Notes: generated by a model from the sequence alone, not told the origin. DNA of 64,000 bases from Hippopus hippopus (GCA_946811185.2 OX328102.1:63629416-63693415); one strand, 5' to 3'; shown: positions 32,665 to 43,992, counted from the stretch's first letter. Program-made: numbers and translations.

Positions 32665-33176
32665 TGTCACACCGGCAACTTTTCGGCTAATCGAAGAGTT
32701 AACATTACTCTCTTCGACTGGCTGCTGTTTCCCTGATGAAGTGGGGCCTAGCAGTTTTTTTTTTATCAGATATATGTCCAATGTCCTTCACAAAAAGGTA
32801 CATAAAATGGCATCATGAGCAATGAACTTTTTTGCTATTTCTCTTCAAACACAACGACCCTCGGAAAATTGCTGTTGGTCTAGACCCTAACTGGCGATAG
32901 ATCATGCTTCTTTGCCAGGTCACACACACACAAAAAATAGTCCTGAAAGAAATGCAAAAAAAGAATTCATTCTCTGAAGAAATAATTAAATCAACTCCTG
33001 AAATACATTTTTGAGTTGTCCTATCATCTTTCATTATAGAACAGCGTGGCAGAGGTGCTAGATACCAAATTTTCAAGTGGGGCTACTTTTGGGAACTAGT
33101 ACTCGAAAGCATTCCGTTTTGGTGTACTACGACCCGGAAGCATTCCGTTTCGGGGTTACACCATATGACGCCATCG
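32665..33176. other. Unassigned block inserted in repeat L
   Basis: Separates two repeat L blocks. TCCGTTTTGG / TCCGTTTCGG recur near 33105-33155. No frame recognised. Confidence 0.4.
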
Positions 33177-33489
33177 AATTTTGTTTACGCGTGGTCCCGG
33201 TTGTACGTCTAAACCCGCTTTTAAGTTGAAGGGTTTCAGTAATGAAGAAATATTGATGACGTAAACGTTCGTAGTGTAAAGGTATAATTTGTATGATCAT
33301 TAAATGTTATTTATTTTCTCGTAAATGACCGTTCGGGTAAATAGCCGACCCATCGTGTCCTATCTACATTCAAGATTTGTTAAACTTTTACAACACGATC
33401 CTGACTTTAGATTTTTCTGTATTTAAACTTTGAATTTCAAATACATGTATTCCAATTTGTTCCTATTCTTTTTCATACATTGTTATTCT

Positions 33490-33705
33490 TTATCAAACGA
33501 AAAACCTTAAACTTATCAACTTTGAAAGCATTTGCAGACGACAAATTAAATGTGGCTAAATAATGGGATTCGTCTTTGACAGGGAAGATAACGTTGTTGG
33601 AAAAGAAGTAGAGCTGGGTAACCAGCACTTTCTCATTTTCCCGAAATGTTTTCAAAAGCCTCTTTCCCCGGGGTCGTTAAATCATGGTATTGTTTGGTAG
33701 AGGGT
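33490..33705 (-). mobile_element. PAL-B
   Basis: TCAAACGAAAAACCTTAAAC to TTTGGTAGAGGGTTA. Confidence 0.82.
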
Positions 33706-33889
33706 TATGTAACTATTCTTGAAATTGTCTTAATATGATTTTCAAAGTAAAGGCAATTTAGACGGTTGTCTTGAAACTTGAAATTAGAATTGAAATCAAC
33801 CAAAAGTGACGAGTCAATTATGTTTTGCGGGCAATGTACTCGAAGGACTATAAATAATATTTGTCTCTGAGTCATTTTTTACTTGCAAC

Positions 33890-33985
33890 AGACGGCATCT
33901 TATAAGGCAGTGGACAGTGAAGATCAGAGATCATACTGCACGTTCTGTGCCGTCTGATCTTTGATCTACACTGTCTGCCACTTTA
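33890..33985 (+). mobile_element. PAL-A4 core
   Basis: AAGGCAGTGGACAGTG flank resembles 56430; core 33918-33975. Confidence 0.75.
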
Positions 33986-34055
33986 TAACATAACATTTCT
34001 TTCCAAAACAATTTTCAAGTCGCCATATTTTAGCTGTTTTTCCGAAATGAAAATG

Positions 34056-34292
34056 TCCGTTTCATTTACTCTTATCCTACTAAATAAGTTAGAAAGAAAT
34101 CTTCAACCTGATATTAAAAACCGATATGTTACTATTTCAAAGTTACTTTTGGGGGAAAATTACCTCCTATCTCCTATCTCCTTATCGGACAGTGTAGATC
34201 CAAGATCAGACTGCACAGAACATGCAGTCTGATCTTGGATCTACACTGTCCGCTAAAGATCTTTGAGTCGCGCTGAGCAGCCTAAGGGTTAA
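34056..34292 (-). mobile_element. PAL-A, reverse
   Basis: TTACTCTTATCCTACTAAAT to CAGCCTAAGGGTTAA; core 34188-34250 nearly perfect. Confidence 0.9.
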
Positions 34293-34365
34293 CTGTGTGT
34301 TCTAAGGGTTATGGTCCGAATGAGGAAACGATGGTGAACACGTGCCTAACTGTTCTCAAGCTAAG

Positions 34366-34594
34366 TTAACCCATTACCACACAATCCCTACTTTTGACGA
34401 CCCTGAGAAAGAAGCCTTTGGAAAACATTGTGGGAAAAGGAGAAAATGCTGGTAACCAGCATTTTCTCCTTTTCCCACAATGTTTTCTACCCTTGACAAA
34501 ACAAATTTCAAATTTTCAGTCACTTTTATTTTGTCGTCTGCAAATGCTTTCAAATTGGACAAACCTAAAATTTTGTCGTTTGGTAATGAGTTAA
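34366..34594 (+). mobile_element. PAL-B, full length, 229 bp
   Basis: TTAA at both ends; perfect central palindrome 34427-34480. Confidence 0.93.
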
Positions 34595-34769
34595 TAAAAC
34601 TACGGTATGATGGAGTGATGTAAGAACAAGGTTTGTGATAATAAAGTATGATTAGTCACACAGTGATGTAAATATAGAGTAGGGGAGATAGAGAGTCGTA
34701 TAGTGTCCACACCCAGTTGTCTCTGTGGATACGTGGATAATTAGTTTTGTCTGGTAGGACCTATTATTA

Positions 34770-35050
34770 GTCCATCTCTCCTCTCCCCCTCTTCATTCAT
34801 AACTTTCTATCTCTTCCCTCTCTCTATCTCTTTATCTCTCCCTCTCCTTCTTTCCCCCCCCCTCTCTCTCTCTCTGTTTCTTGTTTCTTTCTGTTTCTCT
34901 GTCTGTCCCTCTGTCTGGGTTTATTTTTCTCACTGTTTCTCTGTGTTTCTCTGTCCCTCTCTCTCTCTCTGTCTTCTCCTCTGCCTGCCTGTCTGTATCT
35001 CTCTCTCTCTCTATCTCTCTCTGTCTCTCTCATTCTCAATACCGTTCACT
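34770..35050 (+). repeat. Pyrimidine-rich (CT)n tract
   Basis: About 280 bases of TCTC, CTGT and CCCTC repeats. Open frames here are low complexity. Confidence 0.93.
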
Positions 35051-35407
35051 CTCTCCCAAAAGAAGTACTTAAAAACGACAAACTAAATATCGTTAACTGA
35101 TAAGATTTGTCAGATTTGTATGAGTACGGGTACAAAACATTGTCCAGTACATAAAGAGAAAATGGTGATTGTCAGCATTTTCTTCTTTTCAAAAAAAATG
35201 CTTGTCAAAGGATTTATGTCACGGAGTCGTACATCCACGGGCTTGTTTTATAAGGGTAAACTGTTACTGCACAGGGTAAATAAAAAAGTAGTAAAATGAG
35301 AAACATTGAAAGGAAAGGAGCCCGTGTGTTAAACAAAACAAGGAGATGCTTGTACCATGTCACTTGATCAGTTCATGATGTCACGTATAATCTGGCTTGA
35401 AAGTAAT

Positions 35408-36110
35408 CGGGTACCAGGCATTTCTGCAGCGATAACTAACATCACGTGCACTGATTGCGAAGAAATCGGGTACCAAGAATTTTCGCAACGCTAACTATTG
35501 TAACATGACCAGATTGCAAACTGCTCTGGTACCAAGTATTTCTGTAGCGATAATAAGTGTAACACAATATGATTGCAAAGTACCCGGGTACCAGCATTTC
35601 TGAAGAGCTCTATCAGAAACTAGTAACCCATGTACCGTTTGTGGATAATCGGGTACCAAGCATTTCTGCAGAAATGACTAGTGTCACATGACCTGATTGC
35701 AAACCGTTTGTGGAGTAACCGGGTTCCATGCATTTCTGCGACAATAACTAGTGAGGAATTACCTGATTGCAAAGTAACCGGGAACTAAGCATTTCTGTAG
35801 CAAACAGCAAACACTACGGTCTCGTGACTCGGTTGCGGAGAAATCGGGTACCAAGCAATTCTGTGGCAATCAATAGTTTCTCAGGACCCGACTGTAAAGT
35901 AACTGGCTACATGGCTTTTCTTAAATATTATCTAGTGTCACATGACCTTGCCGGGTAGAACCAGCATTTCTGCAACGTTAAATTATGTCACATGATTCGA
36001 TTGTAAGGTCACAGGGTATCAAGCCTTTCTGTAGCGACAATTTGTGTCACATAACCTTTTTGCGAAGAAATCGAATAGCATGGATTTCTGCAGCAATATG
36101 GAAGCTAGGT
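35408..36110 (+). repeat. 59-bp tandem array
   Basis: About 12 units beginning CGGGTACCAAGCATTTCTGC and ending near TGACCTGATTGCAAAGTAAC. Some units are 64-70 bases through local insertions. Divergence rises towards the right. Confidence 0.9.
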
Positions 36111-36194
36111 GCATGTAGTACATGTATGTCATATTATTAATTCAGAGTCACGCAACTTTCTTGCGAGGCAATCGTATGACAAATATTTCTTTGT

Positions 36195-36322
36195 GAGATA
36201 AGAAAACATTGGGGGAAAAGGAGAAAATGCTGGTTACCAGCATTTTCTCCTTCTCCCACAGTGTTTTCAAAAGACTTTCCCCAGGGTAGTTAAAACTCGT
36301 TCTTATTTGATAAAGGGGTTAA
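36195..36322 (-). mobile_element. PAL-B half
   Basis: Core and right half, AAAGGGGTTAA end; follows the 59-bp array. Confidence 0.8.
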
Positions 36323-36532
36323 TTCAGGTTTATTTACACGAAAAGCGAGGTTTAACATTCCGAATGCACTGTAGTAAAGGTGAGAGGTTTTACTTGATTA
36401 TCATTTCACTTTTATAAAGGTGGGCGGTGCAGCCTAGATACGTAATGCTTCGTTGCTATGCATAACATACGATCCTCTGTTTTTATCTCATTGTCTTCTG
36501 AATCAAATTTGCAGCAGACGAACGCTAACCCT

Positions 36533-36684
36533 TTAACCCTTTATCACACAGTCCCGAGTTTTAACGACCCTGAGGAAGTAGCCTTTTGAAAACTTTGTGG
36601 GAAAAGGAGAAAATGCTGTGTTACCATGGGTCTGACGTGATAGCAGGTTACCAGCATTTTCTTCTTTTCCCACAAGGCTTTAAC
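36533..36684 (+). mobile_element. PAL-B with extra bases in the core
   Basis: TTAACCCTTTATCACAC start. The centre carries about 30 additional bases (GGGTCTGACGTGATAGCAGG). Confidence 0.8.
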
Positions 36685-36711
36685 ACTTTTCCTACAAATT
36701 TTAAACACCAC

Positions 36712-36800
36712 AAGAATGGAAAGTGTCGTCTCCGATCAGCCTGCGCGGATTGCGTAGGCTGATCCGGGACGACGCTTCACGCAAACATCCGAATGCCCCT
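36712..36800. mobile_element. PAL-D
   Basis: AGTGTCGTCTCCGATCAGCC / GGCTGATCCGGGACGACGCT around GCGCGGATTGCG. Confidence 0.82.
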
Positions 36801-37109
36801 CTTCGCATGTTGCAGGCCAATTATTAAAATGTCAAAGTTTTTGAATATGTCAATTTTTGCAAGACGGCGACGCAACCGACGACTGCAGGGCTACGACAAT
36901 ACCTCGACGTTCTTTTCAAAAGCATCCGAACTAACAAGGGGACCGCATGTGGGTGTCAACGATCGGCCGAAATTGGTTTTCGTGTAAATCCTTAGTCAAA
37001 AAAGGGTCATTTCTGTGTCAAAAATATTTTGATAGTTACCTTCCCTTGTTGCATGGCATTGGTTCCCCTTTTAATAGTAAACAATTAGTCCCAAGTTTGA
37101 AGTAAATCT

Positions 37110-37321
37110 CTTAAGGATAGGGCACCCTGATGCGGTTTCCTTTAACATCGCCTTTCATCGTCGAAAAACATACGGATTCTGCTAAGACTCGGGTAATCCG
37201 TAATCGATCGGCCGATAGATGCTGATTCCCCGCATCGATTAAGGATTACCCGAGTCTTAGCCGAATCCGTATGATGAAAGGCGACGTAACTCGAATCCAA
37301 TGAGGGTGCCCTATCCTTAAG
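37110..37321. mobile_element. Foldback element bounded by TTAA
   Basis: TTAAGGATAGGGCACCCT and its complement at the ends; inner arms GACTCGGGTAATCC pair. 212 bp. Confidence 0.88.
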
Positions 37322-37740
37322 TAATGACACATTTTTTGTCAAATTTTGTTCAATTTTTTTGATATAAATTTTTGCTTATACAATTCCTATATCTTCATGG
37401 TATTTCTTTGGATTGTTATGAAAAAAGGTAGTGAATTATAAAGAGCTTGCCTTCTGATTACTCTGCATTATAGTAACATTAATTACTCCACACAGACAAA
37501 CAAAAGTAGGTCACTGTTGCAAGGATGTGACACATAAGTTGTTCATACAGACAGGTCTTCAGTTTAGGACATATTAGGACCTAATTACGAAACTAATCGA
37601 CTATTTTGACAGATGACCTACAGCAATACGGGAACCCTTTCACTACCAGATAAAGAAATTCCACTTTTATCTCGAAGTCTAAAGAAGGGGTTTCCACTAT
37701 ACTGTTAAAGGTGACTTAGGTCATAGGTTTGTATTAGTTA
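37322..37740. other. Unassigned sequence
   Basis: AT-rich, no recognised family; PAL-A core remnant begins at about 37740. Confidence 0.45.
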
Positions 37741-37781
37741 GCGGACAGTGTAGATCAAGAGCTTTTGAGTCGAATTCTGAT

Positions 37782-38086
37782 TTATTGAACTTGCGTTTAT
37801 TTATCGTCGCCACCGGTTGCCCATATGGGCGACGCCCCATGCAGGCTTTTAGTATTGTTACGGGGGATAGTGCAGATACAGGACGAAAACTATCCTAAGT
37901 TACGCCTGGTTCTTTAACGTGTGCGGTGTATAGCACCGTCACACAGGACTTCGGTTTTACGTCTCATCTGAAAGACTATTAGTAATTTTTAGATGGCCAG
38001 CCATGGGAATCGAATCCACACTCTCAAGTGACCCTATACATCATGTTCACGAGTCCTATGCTCTACCAACTTAGCTATGTGGGCTG
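37782..38086 (-). mobile_element. SINE-4 inserted in a PAL-A fragment
   Basis: Reverse copy; head TACCAACTTAGCTATGTGGG at right. PAL-A core sequence precedes it. Confidence 0.86.
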
Positions 38087-38179
38087 GTCAAGAGTCGGAT
38101 TCTCAGTGTCTTAGAAAAGGTTGGTTGGACCCAGATCCCTCACCTTTCATGAAATCGCAGCTACTCGCTTTCTCTCTAC

Positions 38180-38447
38180 CCCCAGGAGGTCGCTGGTTCG
38201 ATCCCCGGCACGGCGAATTTCTTTCCGAGGATTGATGATAGTCATTGCGACAGGAATCATCCTTCTCTCACCGCTGACTATTGTTCCGACGATGGCTATT
38301 TGGGAAAGTAAGTAGCCAGTGGCTTGGAAAGAACATTGTGCAGAGTACTGGTAAAAGAGACTCCAGTAAAGCATGGGTAGGTTCACTGGCCGCCGCGATA
38401 TAACTGAAATAATGTTGAAAACGGCGTTAAATACCGTACAATCAATC
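38180..38447 (+). mobile_element. SINE-1, head-truncated
   Basis: Begins at GGTCGCTGGTTCGATCCCC and keeps the full body and 3' domain. Confidence 0.87.
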
Positions 38448-38677
38448 TACCTCCCACCCTACCTTATTGCATCTCATCTCATGTTATCTCATCTTATCTG
38501 TCTACCATTGTATTATCTCCCTTTATTCTTATATGCCGAGACAAAAGATAACATATTCCGGGGAATGTTCACGTGTCAGAAAACAAATAGTCATTGATAA
38601 ATTCCCAATATCATCTCTTAACCACATAATAAAATTTTCGACTCATTCAAATTAAAAAAGGTTTGCAGACGAAATAA

Positions 38678-38897
38678 TTACCGCTAGGTCTTTAAGCAGG
38701 GGTCAAGGACCTTTTGCAGACAGTGTAGATCAAGATCAGACTGCACAGAACGCGCAGTCTGATCTTGGATCCACACTGTCCGATAAGCAAATAATTTTCC
38801 TCAGAAATAACTTTGAAATGGCAATATTTGCGTTTTTACTATCGGATTGAAAGTTCTATTTAACTTATTTAGCAGTTTCAGGATGAAATATGGTTAA
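38678..38897 (+). mobile_element. PAL-A
   Basis: Core 38722-38782; right part AACTTATTTAGCAG; end degraded to GGTTAA. Confidence 0.86.
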
Positions 38898-38919
38898 AAT
38901 GACAACTTTTTTTTTGATG

Positions 38920-39047
38920 GAGTTAAAAACATTGTGGAAAAAGGACAAAATGCTGGTTACCAGCATTTTCTCCTTTTTCCACAATGTTTTCAAAAGATCT
39001 TTCCTGTGAAGGGTAGGATAACAAGGCATTGTCTGGGAAAGGATTAA
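38920..39047 (-). mobile_element. PAL-B half
   Basis: Core plus right half, GGATTAA end. Confidence 0.82.
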
Positions 39048-39290
39048 CGTTGTTTGATGTGAAGTATCCGCAGATTAAACTGATTACCGCCTGCACGTGA
39101 TTCTTTGCGTTTTTTTCAGACCATGTTTGTTGACGTAAAGAGCAATTTATCCTCCTGTCAGAATGTTTTCGGACGTATTGACAATAACATATATAAAGTA
39201 TTCATTAACCACACTTCATGTGAATTTTCAAAATTTCAGAGATACTTTCTTAAATTGGTTTTTCTTTTGGTGGGGAGAGGGTTTAAAGTG

Positions 39291-39512
39291 TTAACTCTGT
39301 ACAAAACAACCCCGTGTTTGAACGACCCTGTGAAAAAAGGACCTTAAAAAACATTGTGGGTAAAGGAAAAAAAACTCTGGTGAACAGCAATCCCTCCTTA
39401 TCCCACGTTTTCTATTGTTTCACAAACAAATCCAGTCATTTTTGTTCACTGAATTATGGTCTGCAAATGCTTTCGATTTGGATGGGTCGGACATCTGTCA
39501 TGTGGTTAAGAG
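39291..39512 (+). mobile_element. PAL-B
   Basis: TTAACTCTGTACAAAACAAC to GTGGTTAAG; diverged core. Confidence 0.8.
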
Positions 39513-39515
39513 TTT

Positions 39516-39739
39516 CACCCACAATGCACCAAATAATCCTAATGGACACTTCCAGTCTAGAAGTAGGATCGAAACAATTGCAGTTTAAGGCTTGCTTTTA
39601 TTCAGAATGTCTCAGCAAAGCGGACATTGTAGTTCAAAGATCAGACGGCACGTTTTGTGCAGTCTGATCTTGATCTACAATTGGCGGAAAAAAAACAGCA
39701 AAAACAGCAATAGTTGAGAAAGGCGCTTTAAGGGATTAA
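39516..39739 (+). mobile_element. PAL-A3
   Basis: CACTTCCAGTCTAGAAGTAG left part, core at 39620-39680, GAAAGGCGCTTTAAGGG end. Confidence 0.78.
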
Positions 39740-40010
39740 GCGTTGATGTGGTGGTTGGGGGTGTCTTTCTCCAAAGAGTTTATGTAACAAAGTTCTATTG
39801 CAATTAACTGCACATGTACATAGTGTATATAACAGATCAAACTGAACATTTCGTGCAGTCTGATATTGATCTACAATGGGCGCAAAAATAACAATAGTTG
39901 TGAAAGGTACACTTAAGGTTAAGCACTTATGTGGTGGGTGGGGGTCTTTCTCAAAAGAGTTTATGGAACGAACTTATGTTGCAATTAATTGCATATGTAG
40001 CAATACTATT
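39740..40010 (+). mobile_element. PAL-A3 with local duplication
   Basis: GTGGTGGTTGGGGGTGTCTT and GTGGTGGGTGGGGGTCTTTC begin two adjoining related stretches; core at 39835-39885. Confidence 0.72.
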
Positions 40011-40018
40011 TGTACTAT

Positions 40019-40530
40019 ACCCTTCACCACACAATCCCGATTTTGAACGACCGTAATGAATAAAGCTTTTGAAAAATATTGTGGGAAAAAGGAGAAAATG
40101 ATGGTAAGCAGCATTTTCTCCTTTTCCTCACAATGTTTTCCGCACTTCCGACGAGAAATTTCACTTTTTTTGGACACATTTATTTTGTCGTCTGCAAATG
40201 CTTTCAATTTGGACAAGTCTATAATTTTGTTGTTTGGTAAAGAGTATACTTGTTACCAGCATTTTCTCCTTTTACCACAATGTTTTCGACATTTCCACAT
40301 TTCCACAAGCACATTTAATCTATCGTCTGCAAACCCTTTGTATTTGGATCAGTCTATAATTTTGTCGTTTGGTAAAGAGTATACCGGTTACCAGCATTTT
40401 CTCCTTTTCCCACAATGTTTTCCACACTTCCAACGAGAAGTTTTAGTTTTTTTAGACACATTTTAATTTGTCGTCTGCAAATGCTTTCAATTTGGACCAG
40501 TCTAAAATTTTGTCGTTTGATAAAGATAGA
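40019..40530 (+). mobile_element. PAL-B with right half amplified three times
   Basis: Full copy to 40247, then GAGTATAC-joined right halves at 40248-40380 and 40381-40530. Confidence 0.9.
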
Positions 40531-40535
40531 ACAAG

Positions 40536-40737
40536 CTTACATTTACTCTTAAATGAAACTTTCTAACAAATATGAAAAATCTATAAATTGCTATTTCAAA
40601 CATATTTTTGAGTGAAAAAAATATTTCCTTTACGGATAGTGCAGATCAAAGATCAGACTGCACGTTCAGTGCAGTCTGATCTTGATCTACACTGTCCGCA
40701 AAAGTGCATTCAGTCGCGCTTATCAGCCTAAGGGTTA
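40536..40737 (-). mobile_element. PAL-A, reverse
   Basis: ACATTTACTCTTAAATGAAA to CAGCCTAAGGGTTA; core 40635-40700. Confidence 0.88.
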
Positions 40738-40880
40738 TTAATAGATATGATGCAATTAACTGCATATGTTGGAATATTGTTCGTGCAATACATTCCTCGC
40801 TTCATTAATGACTTTTTTACCAGCCATTTCCAAATAAGGATGGATGCATTTCAGTGTAGTAAATGGCAGATGCCATGTTC

Positions 40881-41112
40881 TTAAACCCTTTTACCACACA
40901 ATCCCGAGTTTTAATGACCGTGAGGAAGAAACGTTTTGAAAACATTGTGGGAAAAGGAGAAAATGCTGGTAACCAGCATTTTCTCCTTTTCCCACAACGT
41001 TTTTCTATCCTATCAAAGATAAATTCCATCATTTGAGCCACATTTAAATTGTCGTCTGCAAATGCTTTGAATTTGGGAAAGTCTAAATTTTTGTCGTCTG
41101 CTGAAGAGTTAA
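40881..41112 (+). mobile_element. PAL-B, full length
   Basis: TTAAACCCTTTTACCACAC to GAAGAGTTAA; perfect core. Confidence 0.92.
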
Positions 41113-41140
41113 ACCATTTATCACGCACTCAAGTGTTTTA

Positions 41141-41394
41141 CGATCCTGAACGATAAGACGGTATTAAATGTGTCTACAAAGAAGTATCGACCCAGGTCAT
41201 CCTGCGCGCATTGTCGAAACATTTTGCTTAATATTGCTAAATTTTCTTCATGTCCAAGGACCAGTCTGCCTCATGATTTAGTCGGTTGTAAGACAAAATT
41301 GATTTCATGAATCCCTGATTATGTGATGACGTGCTTGGTATGTTGTATCACAGAAATACATTAAACCCCTTTTTGTCAGAATATAGCTCATTAA
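41141..41394. mobile_element. PAL-C
   Basis: TCGACCCAGGTCATCCTGCG, centre partly lost; GAATATAGCTCA end. Confidence 0.82.
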
Positions 41395-41513
41395 TTAATG
41401 ATATCAAAAAACTGCGACTAAAATTAATAGACAATTTCTAGCATATATTAGTAATTGCAGTAATAATCACCTAGCGCGATTTCTTAGTCCTTTTCGCCGA
41501 AATAATCTCATTT

Positions 41514-41585
41514 TTAAGCGGACAGTGCAGACTAAGATCTACTGCACGTTCTGTACAGTGTCATCTCGACCTAAACTGTTCGCTG
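41514..41585 (+). mobile_element. PAL-A core fragment
   Basis: GCGGACAGTGCAGACTAAG and diverged complement. Confidence 0.6.
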
Positions 41586-41754
41586 TCCACAGAGGAACAA
41601 AAGGTTTAAACTTGAACAATAAATTGAGAATCAAAGACAGAAAACTAAACTCAGAGTACATAAAGATACAGTCTGATCAAAGTCCTATCTTTCAACAGAA
41701 AGCCCAAAAGGCGGCAAGGTGCATGATATGCTTTTGCAAAACAAAGATTTGTTT

Positions 41755-41877
41755 ATTTGTTTATTGGTTGTTTTGATTGGTTGGTTGTTTGGGTTGTTTT
41801 GATTGGTTGGTTGCTTTGATTGGTTGGTTGATTTGATTGGTTGGTTGGTTGGTTGGTTGGTTGGTTGGTTGGTTGGT
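41755..41877 (+). repeat. (GGTT)n simple repeat
   Basis: GGTTGGTT run next to the SINE-1 tail. Confidence 0.95.
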
Positions 41878-42176
41878 ATTAATACCCGTTTTTCAATATC
41901 ATTTTAGTCATATCGGTCAGTGCACCTAGCCATGCTTTCCAGGATTTTCTTTTTTACCAGTCGGCCCATTGCGCACAATATTCTTCCTCAACCATTGACT
42001 GCTTTCCCATATAACCATCGCCGAAATAAAAATCAGCGGTCAGAGAGGAATGAATCCATCGGCAATGACTATAATTAATCCTCGAAAAGAAATTGGCCGA
42101 GCCAGGGCTTCGAACCAGCGACTACCTGGTCTCAAGTCATGCACGCTGCCGACTGCGCTACTGGGCTCAGCCCAGA
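41878..42176 (-). mobile_element. SINE-1
   Basis: Reverse copy whose tail side abuts a GGTT simple repeat. Confidence 0.87.
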
Positions 42177-42193
42177 ACGAAGAGGGGAACTAA

Positions 42194-42446
42194 ATAAGCC
42201 ATGATCTGTGAAAAGGGGACTTAAAGCACCTGCAAAAAGTATCGACCCAGGTCAGCCTGCGCGTACTGGGTCGAAACTTTTTGCTATTGGTCAATTTTCT
42301 GCATGTCAAAAGACCAGTTTACCTCATGATACCGTCGGGTTTTTCGAAAAGTTGGATTTTATTGATCCATAACTATATGATGACTTGTTTGGTATAATTA
42401 ATCACGACGACGCATTAAGCCCCCTTTTGCCAGAACACGGCTCAAA
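42194..42446. mobile_element. PAL-C
   Basis: GCCATGATCTGTGAAAAGGG to GAACACGGCTCA. Confidence 0.87.
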
Positions 42447-42604
42447 TAATTCATATTACGTTCGTGTATATGTGTGACTGTTTGGCAAATGAACAAGCTA
42501 GCGAATACAAGTGTCATTCCCAAAAACTGTTCATTTCCTGCGTAGAATGTTACAAAGACAAAGTATCATTCCAGTTACGTTGTTGTCATTCTGTCTGAAA
42601 AACA

Positions 42605-42873
42605 TTAGCCATGCTCGGGCAAAAGGGGGTTTAATGAATCTCCGTGAAGCATGATACCAAGCAAGTCATCATAATTTATATTCATGCATACTTGAAGACC
42701 ATTTTGTGTAATAACCCGACTGAATCCTGAGGCAGAATGTTCCTTGAACATGTTGAAATTTTGCCATGAGCAAAAAGTTTCGACCCAAGTCAGCCTGTGC
42801 CCACTGCGCAGGCTGACCTGGGTCGATACTTTTGGCAGATGCATTAAGCCCTCTTTTCACAGAGCATGGCTCA
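42605..42873. mobile_element. PAL-C, opposite orientation
   Basis: Perfect inner palindrome CAGCCTGTGCCCACTGCGCA region near 42790-42830. Confidence 0.88.
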
Positions 42874-42954
42874 TATACATTGCAAATTCCAACCGTTTGT
42901 TCATCATTGTTCCAAGACGGCTGTTTGATGAATTGTTTCATTTACAGATTGATT

Positions 42955-43050
42955 GGATTGAATTAGATTGGATGGGATGGATGGATGGATGGATGGACGG
43001 ACGGATGAACATATGGATGGATTGATGGAAGGATGGATGGATGGATGGAA
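42955..43050 (+). repeat. (GGAT)n simple repeat
   Basis: ATGGATGGATGG run with some variants. Confidence 0.95.
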
Positions 43051-43155
43051 AGCTGATTCTGTATTGGACTTGAGTTTCTTGTTATGATTAACTTTCTTAA
43101 AGAAGAAAGCAAAGGAATGGACATAAACATACCAACTGACACCAGTGTTTGTTTC

Positions 43156-43453
43156 GATTTGCGTTTATTTATAGGCGCCACTGGTTGCCCTTATGGGCGA
43201 CGCCTCCTGAATCATGTTAGTTATGTTTCTAGGGATAGTGTAAGATACAGGAAGAAACCCATCCTAAGTTACGCCTGGTTCTTTAATGTGCTCGGTGTAT
43301 AGCACCGTCACATGGAACCTCGGTTTAACGTCTCTTCCGAAAGGCTATTAGTAATTTTAGGTGGCCAGCTGTGGGGATAGAACTTACACCCTCAACTGAC
43401 CTGAAACGACGTAAACAAGTCCTACGGTCTACCACTTGAGTTATACGGGCTGT
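43156..43453 (-). mobile_element. SINE-4
   Basis: Reverse copy from GCGTTTATTTATAGGCGCC to the head TTGAGTTATACGGGC. Confidence 0.86.
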
Positions 43454-43902
43454 TTTATGACACCAGTCTCCGGGTACACAGCCTTTAAAATACTCAGGGA
43501 ATAGTAGGGCTCTAAAAGGACACCCTGCTTAACTCCTTCAATACAAGGCTCACATATTAATAGTCAGCCCTCACACTATTTTTACGATTATACATTGTAC
43601 ATATAGACATCTTTTGTATTTTTGCGCAAGATCGTGTATTTCTCATAAACCGCCAGAAACCACGAGGCTGCCTTCTGTCTGCCACATTGTATGTGTAACA
43701 TAACAGGAATGTCATAATTAGTACATACTTTCACTTTTTTATGTTTTTTTATTATACCGTGGAATTTTTTCATGTACAAAAAATACTCTAGGAAAAGGAT
43801 CCAGCAATACATAGAATGGAAGAATAATCCGAAACGACACTTTCCGTTTTTATGTAATTTTCTGTTTTGCGCAAGTCTACTGTAGCACAAAAACTAATGT
43901 AG
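43454..43902. other. Unassigned sequence
   Basis: A 100-residue minus-strand open frame (43588-43890) has no recognisable domain. Confidence 0.4.
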
Positions 43903-43992
43903 TCATAAAGTGCCGTCTCGGATTAGCCTGCGCGGACTACGCAGGCTGATCCGAGATGACACTTTACGCAAATGTCCGAATACCCCTGTTGC
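43903..43992. mobile_element. PAL-D
   Basis: Same as 36712-36800, with ACGCAAATGTCCGAATACCC following. Confidence 0.83.

Larger units (their letters stand above)
32112..33260 (+). mobile_element. Repeat L, twice interrupted
   Basis: Homologous blocks 32112-32160, 32461-32664 and 33177-33260. The SINE-1 and an unassigned ~510-bp block separate them. Confidence 0.78.

Noticed and set aside
34824..35072. Arg/Glu-rich or Ser/Leu-rich frames on both strands
   Set aside because: Product of the pyrimidine simple repeat.
40056..40466. 136-residue frame
   Set aside because: Translation of repeated PAL-B right halves.
43588..43890. 100-residue frame on the minus strand
   Set aside because: No recognisable motif and an AT-rich random look; left unassigned.
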